Part shown: in pieces, positions 45,287-54,500 of the stretch
Layout: the number at the start of each line of letters is the position of its first letter
Position numbering within the stretch: position 1 is the first letter of the stretch
NCBI RefSeq assembly: GCF_030412015.1
Contig: NZ_JASNRD010000015.1
Coordinates: forward strand, 86,300 to 150,299
Source: Massilia sp. YIM B02763
GTDB taxonomy: Bacteria; Pseudomonadota; Gammaproteobacteria; Burkholderiales; Burkholderiaceae_D
Length of the DNA: 64,000 nt
Direction: 5' to 3'
Position numbers and translations under genes: made by a program
Notes under the pieces: model-generated
Told to the model about the DNA's origin: nothing
Database searches by the model: none
What the model saw: only the letters and a program-made list of their open reading frames with translations

Positions 45287-45769
45287 ATGATGCCGAGCAA
45301 GAATACGGTATGCCTGTGGTTCGACGGCGACGCCCTCGAAGCGGCGACCTTCTACGCGAAGACCTTTCCCGACAGCGCCGTCGGCAAGATCTTCCGTGCC
45401 CCGGGCGACTACCCGTCCGGCAAGCAGGGCGACGTGCTGACGGTGGAGTTCACGGTGGCCGGCATTCCCTGCATCGGCCTGAACGGCGGTCCGGCCTTCA
45501 CGCACAGCGAGGCCTTCTCGTTCCAGATCGCCACCGACGACCAGGCCGAGACGGACCGCCTGTGGAACGCCATCGTCCAGAACGGCGGCCAGGAAAGCGC
45601 GTGCGGCTGGTGCAAGGACCGCTGGGGCTTGTCCTGGCAGATCACGCCGCGCGCCATGAGCGCGGCGCTTGCCGATCCCGACCAGGCCGCGGCCCGGCGC
45701 GCCTTCGAGGCGATGATGACGATGGGAAAAATCGACATCGCCGCCATCGAGGCGGCCCGGCGTGGGTGA
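45287..45769 (+). CDS. VOC-family (PhnB/3-demethylubiquinone methyltransferase-like) protein
   Basis: 160 residues; ATG 45287 or ATG 45290. Typical PhnB-like VOC pattern: LWFDGDALEAATFYAKTFPDSAVGKI, GDVLTVEFTVAGIPCIGLNGGPAF, SFQIATDDQAETDRLWNAI, CGWCKDRWGLSWQITP. The family binds small molecules and often lacks known chemistry. The end matches the usual ARRAFEAMMTMGKIDIAAIEAA tail. Single gene; followed by a REPIN-like repeat. Confidence 0.9.
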   Translation: MMPSKNTVCLWFDGDALEAATFYAKTFPDSAVGKIFRAPGDYPSGKQGDVLTVEFTVAGIPCIGLNGGPAFTHSEAFSFQIATDDQAETDRLWNAIVQNGGQESACGWCKDRWGLSWQITPRAMSAALADPDQAAARRAFEAMMTMGKIDIAAIEAARRG

Positions 45770-45777
45770 ATGAACAC

Positions 45778-45859
45778 GTCGCCCCGGCGCAGGCCGGGGC
45801 TGATGTCGTGGCGTCGCCGGAACGCGCAGGACCTGGGCCCCGGCCTGCGCCGGGGCGAC
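45778..45859. repeat. REPIN-like inverted repeat pair
   Basis: Two exact complementary 23-base arms (GTCGCCCCGGCGCAGGCC... at 45778-45800 and its complement at 45837-45859) separated by 36 bp. Each arm is a hairpin on its own. The arm matches the palindrome at 42969-42998. It lies between convergent VOC and Gfo/Idh genes. Confidence 0.8.
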
Positions 45860-45896
45860 GGTTTCATGGCCAGCGATAAACGCGGTCCGATGGGTG

Positions 45897-47003
45897 CTAG
45901 GCCTTCAGCACGACGCGCTTCTTCTCCCGCGCCGACTGGTAAATGGCCTCGATGATGCGCATGTCGCGCAAGCCTTCCTCGCCCGCGACGATCGGGGTCC
46001 GGTCTTCCATCACGCACTGCGCCATGTGGTCGAGCTGGCCGGCGAACTGCGTCGCGCCGGGGCCCGGTGGCGGCGTGATTTCCTCGCCGCGGCCGCTGCC
46101 GACCCACAGGCGGTTGCCGCGGTAGGCCGTCGCCGGTTCCATCTCGATGCGTCCCTTGTCGCCCACGAGCAGGATATGGTTCTGGTTGGCGCTGTACATC
46201 GACTGGCAGGAGCCGATCACGCCGGACGGGAATTCCAGCTGGAAGCCGATCTGGTCTTCCACTTCGCGGAAACGCGGGTCCTTGCGGTCCGTCGTTTCCT
46301 GCGCATAGACGGCGATGGGCTCCTCGCCCGTCATGTAGCGCGCCGCGTTCAGCGCGTAGATGCCGATGTCCATCATCGAGCCGCCGCCCGACATCGCCTT
46401 CTTCAGGCGCCAGGCGTTCGGGTTGCCGAAGGTGAAGCCGTGTTCGGAACGGAAGTAGCGCAGCTTGCCGATCTCGCCGGCCCGGGCGCGGCGGCGCGCT
46501 TCCAGGTTGGTCGGCTCGAAATGGCAGCGGTAGCCGATCATCAGTTTCTTGCCGGCCTGGCGGCAGGCGGCGATCATCGATTCGCACTCGGCGGAAGAGA
46601 GCGCCATCGGCTTTTCGCACAGCACGTGCTTGCCGGCCTTGGCGGCGCGGATCGTATACTCCGCGTGCATGGAGACGGGCAGGCAGACGTAGACGATGTC
46701 GATGTCCGGGTTGTCGCGGATGCGGTCGAAGTTTTCGTAGTTGTAGATATTCTTTTCCGGCACGTCGTATTGCGCGGCCACGCGTTTCGCCTTGTCCGCG
46801 TCGCCGCTGACGAGGGCGACCAGTTTGCTGTGCCGGCAGTTCTTGAATTCCGGGATGATCACGCCGAGGCCGTAGCCGCCCAGGCCCACGATGGCATAGC
46901 CCAGCTTGCGCTGCGGTTCGGCCGCGCGCAGGGGAAAGGCGGCCGCGCCGGCCGCCAGGGCGCCGCCGGCCAGCACGAGGTTGCGTCGGTTCAGGTCGAT
47001 CAT
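45897..47003 (-). CDS. Tat-exported Gfo/Idh/MocA-family oxidoreductase
   Basis: 368 residues from ATG 47003 with AAGGAG nine bases upstream. Twin-arginine signal NRRNLVLAGGALAAGAAAF (5-23), then the NAD(P)-binding VGLGGYGLGVI, the EKP motif (CEKPMALS) and GGGSMMDIGIYALNAAR of the C-terminal domain. The whole layout matches periplasmic glucose-fructose oxidoreductase relatives with tightly bound cofactor. An operator copy 57 bp upstream ties it to the beta-glucoside regulon 15 kb away, so a sugar-oxidising role is likely. Confidence 0.92.
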   Translation of the reverse strand: MIDLNRRNLVLAGGALAAGAAAFPLRAAEPQRKLGYAIVGLGGYGLGVIIPEFKNCRHSKLVALVSGDADKAKRVAAQYDVPEKNIYNYENFDRIRDNPDIDIVYVCLPVSMHAEYTIRAAKAGKHVLCEKPMALSSAECESMIAACRQAGKKLMIGYRCHFEPTNLEARRRARAGEIGKLRYFRSEHGFTFGNPNAWRLKKAMSGGGSMMDIGIYALNAARYMTGEEPIAVYAQETTDRKDPRFREVEDQIGFQLEFPSGVIGSCQSMYSANQNHILLVGDKGRIEMEPATAYRGNRLWVGSGRGEEITPPPGPGATQFAGQLDHMAQCVMEDRTPIVAGEEGLRDMRIIEAIYQSAREKKRVVLKA

Positions 47004-47035
47004 CTGTGTTGTCTCCTTGTTGTTGTCGTACGTGG

Positions 47036-47073
47036 GGCGCCGGCGGATGCCGGCGTCCGAGAAATCGATTTCA
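47036..47073 (-). promoter_or_regulatory. LacI-type operator and leader hairpin before Gfo/Idh
   Basis: AGAAATCGATTTCA (47060-47073) matches the perfect operator TGAAATCGATTTCA at 13 of 14 positions. Nearer the gene, GGCGCCGGCGGATGCCGGCG (47036-47055) is almost the same as the hairpin before GH1 at 26941-26961. Confidence 0.75.
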
Positions 47074-47207
47074 GTTGTGGGGAAATTGTAATACGGATGC
47101 GCCCGCGCAGGCGCGGCAAACGGCTGTGTCGCATCAAAATTATGCAACTAACCGACATGAGAGGCGGGAAGCGCGGCGGGTGCGGGCCTGGCGGCCCGCC
47201 ACGGCGG

Positions 47208-47681
47208 TCAGCGCAGCTTGCCGACCATGTCCGGCCCCACGGCCAGGCGGATGAAGGGGGCGGGATCGTCGTCGCTCTTGCGCGCGATCCACAGCACGCT
47301 GGCCTTGCGGATCTTCCACTCGTGCGGGCTGCCGGAGAAGACCTGCGCGGCCACCTGGCCCAGCAGCGGCTGGTGGCCGACGATGACCACCGGCAGGCGC
47401 TGGCCAGGCCAGCCGGCCGCGTCCAGGATCCGGTCCGGCGTCGAATCAGTGTTCAGCGCGTCGACGGTGGTGAACTTGCGGCCCAGCGCCTCGGCCGTCT
47501 GCACGCAGCGCAGGGCGGGGCTGACGAGGATGCGGCACTGCGCCGGCAGCTGGCGGTCGAGCCAGGCGCCCACGCGCGAGGCGTGGCGCGCGCCCTTCGA
47601 GGTCAGCGCGCGGCGCTGGTCGCCCTCGTGGGTGGCGACGTGCGGTTCAGCCTCGGCGTGACGCCACAGGATCAGTTCCAA
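47208..47681 (-). CDS. SixA-like phosphohistidine phosphatase (TTG start)
   Basis: 157 residues of the histidine-phosphatase superfamily: catalytic RH at 7-8 in LILWRHAEAE, SPALRCVQTAEAL and a second His in VIVGHQPLLGQ. TTG 47681 is preferred because AAGGAG lies seven bases upstream; ATG 47705 would add eight residues. The start overlaps the ppk1 gene by 35 bp, so the two are cotranscribed. SixA-type proteins dephosphorylate phosphohistidine, suggesting a link to a phosphotransfer system or to PPK itself (speculative). Confidence 0.87.
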   Translation of the reverse strand: MELILWRHAEAEPHVATHEGDQRRALTSKGARHASRVGAWLDRQLPAQCRILVSPALRCVQTAEALGRKFTTVDALNTDSTPDRILDAAGWPGQRLPVVIVGHQPLLGQVAAQVFSGSPHEWKIRKASVLWIARKSDDDPAPFIRLAVGPDMVGKLR

Positions 47682-49806
47682 GCTCGTTCTCCTTGTGATT
47701 GGCATGCGTCTCGGCGCCGGCGCCGAGCATGTCCATCAGCGCCTGCTGGGCGCTGAACGGTTTCTGGCTGCCGCGCGGCTTGCGGCGGCGGTAGCGGCCC
47801 TCGTTGCCCAGTTCCCAGGCGTTCACGTTGTCCTTCAGGTAGACCTGCAGGCCTTCGCGGATGACGCGCTTCTTCAGCGCCGGCGAACGGATGGGGAACG
47901 CGATCTCGACGCGGCGGAACAGGTTGCGGTTCATCCAGTCGGCGCTGCTCAGCCAGACGTCGTGCTTGAGGGCGTTGCGGAAGTAGTAGATGCGCGTGTG
48001 CTCGAGGAAGCGGCCGACGATCGAGCGCACCTTGATGTTCTCCGACAGGCCGGGCACGCCGGGCCGCAGCGCGCACGCGCCGCGCACGATCAGGTCGATG
48101 CGCACGCCGTCGTTCGAGGCGTCGTACAGCGCGCGGATGACGGAATCGTCGGTCAGCGAATTCATCTTGGCGATGATGCGCGCCGGCTTGCCCTCGCGCG
48201 CCAGCGCCGCCTCCTGGCGGATCGCCTTGACGATCTCCTTCTGCAGCGAGAACGGCGCCAGCCACACCGCCGAGAGCTGGGTCGGACGCGTCAGGCTGGT
48301 CAGGTGGATGAAGACCTCGTTGACGTCGGCCGTGATTTCCTCGTCCGCGGTCAGGAGGCCGAAGTCCGTATAGAACTTGGCCGTCGTCGTGTTGTAGTTG
48401 CCGGTGCCCAGGTGGGCGTAGCGGCGCAGGCCGGACGGCTCGCGGCGCAGCACCAGGGCCATCTTGGCGTGCGTCTTGAGGCCGACGACGCCATACACGA
48501 CCTGGGCGCCCGCTTCCTCCAGGCGCTGGGCCCAGTTGATATTGGCTTCCTCGTCGAAACGCGCCATCAGCTCGACGATGACGGTGACTTCCTTGCCGCG
48601 CTGGGCGGCGCCGATCAGCGCCTCCATCAGCTCGGAATTCGAGCCGGCGCGGTAGATCGTCTGCTTGATCGCGACCACGTTCGGGTCGGCGGCGGCGCAG
48701 CGCACGAAGTCGATCACGGGCTGGAAGGACTGGAACGGGTGGTGCAGCAGCACGTCCTGCTTGCCCAGCACGTTGAAGATGTCGTGGTGCTGGGCCAGCT
48801 TGGCGGGGAAGCCCGGCACGTAGGGCGGGAACTTCAGGTCCGCGCGCGTGTTGGTGTTGGCGATCTCGAGCAGCCGGCCCATGTTCACGGGGCCGTCCAC
48901 CGTGAACAGGCGCGAGCGGTCGATCGAGAACTGGTCGAGCAGGAAGTCGGCCAGGTGCTTGGGACAGCCGCGCGCCACTTCCAGGCGCACGGCGAAACCG
49001 TAGTTGCGGCTGTGCAGTTCGCTCTGCAGCGCCTGGCGCAGGTTCTTGACCTCTTCCTCGTCGACCCACAGGTCGCTGTTGCGCGTGACGCGGAACTGCG
49101 AGTACGACACCACCTCGCGGCCCGTGAACAGGTCCGCCATATGGGCCTGGATGACAGACGACAGCAGGCAGTAGGAGGCGCCCGGCTTGTCCGACAGTTC
49201 GTCCGGCAGGCGGATCACGCGCGGCAGCACGCGCGGCGCCTTCATGATGGCGATGCCGGTGCCGCGCCCGAACGCATCCTTGCCGGACAGTTCGACGATG
49301 AAGTTCAGGCTCTTGTTGATCACGCGCGGGAACGGGTGTGCCGGGTCGAGTCCGACGGGCGTGAGCAGCGGGCGCACTTCCTTGTCGAAGTACTGCTTGA
49401 CCCAGGCCTTCTGGGCCGCGTTGCGGTCGGAGCGGCGCAGCAGGTGGATGCCGTTCAAGGACAGCTGCGGCAGGATCTCGTCGTTCAGCAGCGCGTACTG
49501 GCGCGCGATGATCTGGCGGCATTCCTCGGCGGCGCCGTCCAGGTCCGCACGGCCCGGCTCCGGACCGCCCTGGTCTTGGTGCTGGGCCAGCAGGCTGGCC
49601 ACGCGCACTTCGAAGAATTCGTCCAGGTTGCTGCTGACGATGGTCAAAAAGCGCAGGCGCTCGAGCAGCGGCAGGCGCGGGTCTTCGGCGTTTTCCAGCA
49701 CGCGCCGGTTGAACTCGAGCAGCGACAGTTCGCGGTTCAGGAAAGGCGCAGGCGCGTCCGCCGGCAGCGAGGCGCTGGCCTCGTCCGTTTTCAACTTCAC
49801 ATCCAT
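47647..49806 (-). CDS. ppk1: Polyphosphate kinase 1
   Basis: 719 residues from ATG 49806 (TTG 49833 possible). N domain FLNRELSLLEFNRRVLENA, head domain, and catalytic C domains with autophosphorylated H446 in GLKTHAKMAL, RRYAHLGTGNYN and HTRIYYFRNA. It makes polyphosphate from ATP at the inner face of the membrane. The last 35 bp overlap the sixA-like gene. The C-terminal tail beyond RRRKPRGSQKPFSAQQALMDM is longer than usual by about 30 residues. Confidence 0.94.
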   Translation of the reverse strand: MDVKLKTDEASASLPADAPAPFLNRELSLLEFNRRVLENAEDPRLPLLERLRFLTIVSSNLDEFFEVRVASLLAQHQDQGGPEPGRADLDGAAEECRQIIARQYALLNDEILPQLSLNGIHLLRRSDRNAAQKAWVKQYFDKEVRPLLTPVGLDPAHPFPRVINKSLNFIVELSGKDAFGRGTGIAIMKAPRVLPRVIRLPDELSDKPGASYCLLSSVIQAHMADLFTGREVVSYSQFRVTRNSDLWVDEEEVKNLRQALQSELHSRNYGFAVRLEVARGCPKHLADFLLDQFSIDRSRLFTVDGPVNMGRLLEIANTNTRADLKFPPYVPGFPAKLAQHHDIFNVLGKQDVLLHHPFQSFQPVIDFVRCAAADPNVVAIKQTIYRAGSNSELMEALIGAAQRGKEVTVIVELMARFDEEANINWAQRLEEAGAQVVYGVVGLKTHAKMALVLRREPSGLRRYAHLGTGNYNTTTAKFYTDFGLLTADEEITADVNEVFIHLTSLTRPTQLSAVWLAPFSLQKEIVKAIRQEAALAREGKPARIIAKMNSLTDDSVIRALYDASNDGVRIDLIVRGACALRPGVPGLSENIKVRSIVGRFLEHTRIYYFRNALKHDVWLSSADWMNRNLFRRVEIAFPIRSPALKKRVIREGLQVYLKDNVNAWELGNEGRYRRRKPRGSQKPFSAQQALMDMLGAGAETHANHKENELGTDPVASRRG

Positions 49807-50069
49807 TTTTCGGGAATATTTCACTAGTGGCAACAGAGTGTAGAAGCCGCAGATGACAGGATTGTGACAGAGAACGGCCGAGTTATTGCATCCGGACGCG
49901 ACGCGCGCGCGCGGAGGGCCATGACAACGGGGTGTGGTGGGTGGAATCGAATGCAGCCGACGGGGTTGCGCCGGTCCGGCGCACGCCGCGGGCAGGGGCG
50001 GACGGCTGGTATGGCCAGGACGGCGGGACCCTCGTCCGGGGCCCGCCCGTCCGCCGTGCAGTGCCCCGC

Positions 50070-50408
50070 TCAGCTATTGTTATACAGCGGATTCGGCGCG
50101 ATGTAGACCTTGGCCCCGTCCACGCCGAAGTCCTGCGGCGCGATCTTGTCCAGGGGCGCCACGCCGTCGCGCTGCACGGTGTTGAAGGTCCAGGCGAAGC
50201 TATGGTCGCCGTGGACGAAGCGCACGGTCTCGCCGTCGTTCACGTTCGCGTAGCGGGCATGGTCGTCCAGCACGATGGTGCGGCTGGCCGCATCGGCGGG
50301 GGCGGGCATGCCGTAGGCGGCGGCACCGACGCGCACGGTGGGCATGGCCTGGGCGGCCGATGCGCAGGACAGGACGAGGACAGCGGCAAGGGTAGCGGTG
50401 GCTTTCAT
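50070..50408 (-). CDS. CzcE-family metal-binding periplasmic protein
   Basis: 112 residues; signal peptide 1-21 (LAAVLVLSCASAAQA). CzcE pattern: YGMPAPADAASRTIVLDDHARYANVNDGETVRFV, then HGDHSFAWTFNT and the C-terminal VYIAPNPLY. CzcE binds copper(II) in the periplasm of Cupriavidus; here several His residues remain (HGDH). No metal efflux genes are adjacent. A palindrome upstream (50479-50498) may be an operator. Confidence 0.87.
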   Translation of the reverse strand: MKATATLAAVLVLSCASAAQAMPTVRVGAAAYGMPAPADAASRTIVLDDHARYANVNDGETVRFVHGDHSFAWTFNTVQRDGVAPLDKIAPQDFGVDGAKVYIAPNPLYNNS

Positions 50409-50478
50409 GACTTTCTCCTTCAGTGGGTTGCGATGAAGGACAGTCTAGGGGGGCGACGCTGTCGGGTCCGTGACGGCC

Positions 50479-50498
50479 GGATGACAATGCTGTCATCC
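50479..50498. promoter_or_regulatory. Palindrome between CzcE-like and AraC genes
   Basis: GGATGACA-ATGC-TGTCATCC, perfect 8-bp arms. It lies 71 bp upstream of the CzcE-like start and 25 bp past the AraC-gene stop. No T-tract follows on either strand, so an operator for the CzcE-like gene is as likely as a terminator. Confidence 0.4.
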
Positions 50499-50522
50499 AT
50501 GGCGCGCCGGGCGGCTCCGTGT

Positions 50523-51398
50523 TTACGCCGCCTGCTCGCGTCCGCGCCGCAGGTCTTCGCGTGGCGGGCGCCCGAACATGCGCGTGTACTCGCGCGTGAA
50601 CTGCGAGGGGCTTTCGTAGCCGACCTGGTAGGCCACGGCCGCCACGTCGCGGCTGCTGGCCGCCAGGCGCGCGCGCGCCTCGTGCAGGCGGATCTGCTTC
50701 TGGTACTGCAGGGGGCTCAGCGACGTGATTTCCTTGAAGTGGCGGAACAGCGTCGAGGCGCTCATGCCGCTCACCGTTTCCAGTTGCTGCGTCGAGACCG
50801 GCTCCGCGTAGTGCTGCTGCAGCCAGCGGATGGCGCGGCCGATGCGCGAGGAGCGACTGTCGACCATGCCCACTTCGCGCAGCAGCGGACCGTGCGGGCC
50901 GCACAGGAGGCGCCACAGGATCTCGCGTTCCAGCAGCGGGCGCAGGATGCGCACGTCGTCGGGCTGGTCCAGCAGGCTCACGAGGCGTCCGAGCGCGTCG
51001 AGCAGCTGCGGCGAGGCCGCGTGCACGGCCATCGCGGCGGCGTCGCCGTCGGCGACGCCCGCCCCGGCTTCCAGCAGCAGGCCGCCGATGTCGGCCGGGC
51101 GCAGCGTCAGCGCGATGCCGACATAGGGTTCTTCCGCGCTGGCCTGGATCACCTGGCCCACCGCGGGCATGGCCAGCGAGACGATCAGGCAGTCTCCCGG
51201 GCCGTAGTCGAAGGTGTGGCCGCCCACGGTGGTGCGCTTGCGTCCCTGCAGGATCAGGGCGAAGGCGGGTTCCTCGATGCCGCTGACCGGTTCGCTGGGC
51301 GCGGTGAGGGTGCGCACGCGCAGGCCGGGAACGACGCAATCCGGACCGGTGCCGGCATGGCGCAGGGCGAGGCGGGTGAGGTCGTCGAGGGTCATCAT
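50523..51398 (-). CDS. AraC-family transcriptional regulator
   Basis: 291 residues. AraC_N-type cupin domain (GIEEPAFALILQGRKRTTVGGHTFDYGPGDCLIVSL) and two C-terminal HTHs (PVSTQQLETVSGMSASTLFRHFKEITSLSPLQYQKQIRLHEAR and DVAAVAYQVGYESPSQFTREYTRMFGRPP). Starts at ATG 51398 with a weak ribosome site (ATG 51395 alternative). Effector and targets unknown. It lies downstream of the propeller-kinase gene on the same strand with a 179-bp gap, so it may be independently transcribed. Confidence 0.9.
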   Translation of the reverse strand: MMTLDDLTRLALRHAGTGPDCVVPGLRVRTLTAPSEPVSGIEEPAFALILQGRKRTTVGGHTFDYGPGDCLIVSLAMPAVGQVIQASAEEPYVGIALTLRPADIGGLLLEAGAGVADGDAAAMAVHAASPQLLDALGRLVSLLDQPDDVRILRPLLEREILWRLLCGPHGPLLREVGMVDSRSSRIGRAIRWLQQHYAEPVSTQQLETVSGMSASTLFRHFKEITSLSPLQYQKQIRLHEARARLAASSRDVAAVAYQVGYESPSQFTREYTRMFGRPPREDLRRGREQAA

Positions 51399-51577
51399 GG
51401 CGTCGGGACGTGTCGGGAGAAACCGGCTGCCGGGTGGACGGCCGGCGGCGCCATCGGGCGCGGCGTCGAAGCGGGAAAAGCGCTGTGCATACACCCATTG
51501 TAATGGACGCGCGCGCGCCACGCACCCCCCATCTTTGACAAGCGCTCCTGTCAGCCTGGTGCGCCGCTGCGCCGCGT

Positions 51578-54500
51578 TCAGCGGGCGCCGCGGAACAGGG
51601 AAAAGCCGGGCGGGCGCCGACGCCGTGGCGGCGCGGCATACGCCAGGCGCGCGTCCAGGCGCAGCGCGACCAGTGTCCCGCTGCCGGGCGGGCCGGCGGC
51701 GCCGATCGCGATGCCTGCCCCGATGGCGGCGGCGCGTTCGCGCATGCCGGCCAGGCCCCAGTGCCCGGGGCGCACCGGGCCCGGCGCCAGGCCGCGGCCG
51801 TCGTCGCGCACTTCCAGCGCGAACTCCGTGTCGTCGTAGCGCAGCCGCAGGGTCACGTGCGCGGCATGGGTATGGCGGAACGCGTTCTGCAGCGCCTCGC
51901 GCGCGATGAAGCAGGCCTCCTGCGCCACCTCGGGACGCAAGGCGCGCTGTGCGCCGTCGACGGCGATGTCGAAGCCGACGCCGTACTGTTCCCCCAGCAT
52001 GTGCCCGAGCGGCGCCAGCGCCGCGGCCAGGTCCTGCCCCGGCGCGCCCGCGCCGCGCAGCGCATACAGCTCGTCGCGGCCCTCGGCGAGCGTGCGCCGC
52101 GCCTGTTCCAGCGTGCGATCGAGCAGGGGCCGGGAAGGGTTGTCGGCCGGCAGGCGGTCGCGCGCCGTCTCGAACAGCATCAGCAGGGCCTGCACCGACT
52201 GCATCAGCGTGTCGTGCAGCGTGCGCGCGATGCGTTCGCGCTCGCCCGCGCGTTCGCGCAGCAGGCGGCGTAGCTGGCGCGTGGCGGCGCGCAGGCGCAG
52301 CCGGTAGAGCAGCCACGCGGCGAACGCCGCGGCGGCCGCGCATAGCACCTTGAAGGCCGTGCTTTGCACGAAGGTCGGGGCAATGCCGAAGGACAGCGCG
52401 GCGCCGCGTTCGCTCCACACGCCGTCTTCGTTCACCGCCTGCACGCGGAAGCGGTAGTCGCCCGGCGCCAGCCGGCTGTAGTAGGCGCTGCGGCGCGTGC
52501 CCGCGTCCTGCCAGTCGGCGTCGACGCCTTCCAGGCGGTAGCGGAAGCGCACCCGTTCGGGCATCGTGAAACTGGCGGCGTCGTAATCGATCTGCAGCGC
52601 GCGCGTGCCGGCGGGCAGCAGCATGCCGTCGCGCGGCGCGAACGCTTGCCCGTGCGCGCCCACGGCGCCGATGCGCAGCGGCGGCGCCACCAGATTGCGG
52701 TACAGGCGGCGCGGATCGAGCCACGCGGCGCCGTCCGTGGCCGCCAGCAGCAGCCGGCCCTGACGGTCCTGCAGCAGGCTGGGCTGGGCGGTACGGAAAT
52801 GGGCGATGCCGGGGTAGCCATCCAGCGTGTCGAACACTTCGCACGGCAGCCGGGTGCGCGCCGGGGCGGCCAGCAGGGCGCTCCAGTCGGCGCCGCGCAC
52901 GTGCACCAGGCCGCGGCTGCCGTTGAGCCAGAGGTCGCCGTCGGGCGTCTGCACGATGCCGGTCACTCCCGCGAAGGCGCCTGGATCGGCAGCCTCGACC
53001 TGGCGAAAGCGTGTGCCGGACAGTAGCGCCAGACCCCGGTCGCCGCCAGCCACCAGCGTACCGCCGACGTCGGCCAGCGTGGCGACCAGTCCGATGTCGA
53101 GCCCGTCCGGGCGGCCGTAGCGCCGTAGCTTGCCGTCGCGCAGCGCGTGGATGTCGCTGTCGTAGCCGATCCACAGCGTGCCGTCGCGGGCTCGGCCCAC
53201 GCCGTTCGGCGGGCGCTCCGGCAGGCCGAAGTCGGTGGCCGGGCGCCAGGCGCCATCCGCATAGCGATACAGCCTGTCGTTGACGAAGCTTGCCCACAGT
53301 GCCGCGCCGTCGTCGACCATCAGGCGCGCGCCCTCGTAGCGGTCGCCGCGGTGTTGCAGGTTGGCGGGGAAGGGAATGCGTTCGGTCTTGCCGTTTGCAC
53401 GGCGCTCGATGTGGGTGCCGGTGCCGACCAGCAGGCTGCCATCGTTGCCGGTCGCCAGCGCGGTGACACGCTGGTCGGGCTGCAGCACTGGACCGCCGGC
53501 ATCGAGGCGCCAGAATTGCCACAGGGGCCCGACCTTGGCCGTGGCCCACAGCGTGCCGGCACCGTCGTGCGCGAGCGTGATGTAGCCGCTGTCGGGCGCC
53601 AGGGGGAGCGGCATGAGGCGGTTGTGGCGCAAGCGGTCGACGCCGCGGCGCGTGCCGAGCCAGATATTGCCTTCGCCGTCTTCGAGGATGGTCTTGACGG
53701 TTGTGCTGCTGAGGCTGTCCGGCCGGGCCAGGCGTTCGCCGTCCGCGACCATGACGGTCTCCTTGTCCGCGAGCCCGGCCGGGGTGGTGCGTGCCACGCC
53801 GCCGGCCAGGGCCGCCCACAGGTTGCCGTCGCGGTCGAAGATGTGGGAGAACGCGGTGGGCAGGCCCGCATGGGGCCGCCCGGCCGGATACGCGGCGAGC
53901 GCCGCCGGCACCCGCCGGATGCGGTCGTTGGCATCGTTCCACAACTGCCCGTCCGGAGACAGCAGCAGGCCGTAGCCGGTTGCCGCGATGCCGGTAGCGA
54001 CGAAGCGCTGGGTCGCGTCGTCCAGGCGGAAGACGGCGCCGTCCCCGGCCGCCAGCAGGGCGCCGTCGGGCGCGCGCCACAGGTCTTGCGCAGGACCCGG
54101 CAAGCCATCCTCGGCACGTACCCAGCGGCCACCGTCCAGGCGCAGCAACCCCTTCGTGGTCAGCACCCAGTCGCGCCCCGCGCGGTCGCGTTCGAACCCG
54201 CGCACGCCGCCCGCCGGCAGGCCGTCGGCCGTGCCGTAATGGCGCAGCACGCCGCCGTGCCAGACATCGGCGCCGCCGAAGCGGTAGCCGATCCACAGCG
54301 CGCCGTCGGCATGGGCGCGCAGGGCCGACAGCACGTTCGACTGCAGCGCCGTGCCGCCGAGGCTGCGCACGTGCTCGAAGCGCACGCCGTCGAAGCGGTA
54401 CAGGCCGGACGTGGCGGCGAACCACATGGTCCCGCCTGCCCCCTGTGCCATGTCCCAGACGTCGCCGGGCATGCCGTCCTTGCTGGTCCACATGTCGTGG

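Noticed and set aside
47695..49827. 710-codon plus-strand frame opposite ppk1
   Set aside because: Pure antisense shadow of polyphosphate kinase 1.
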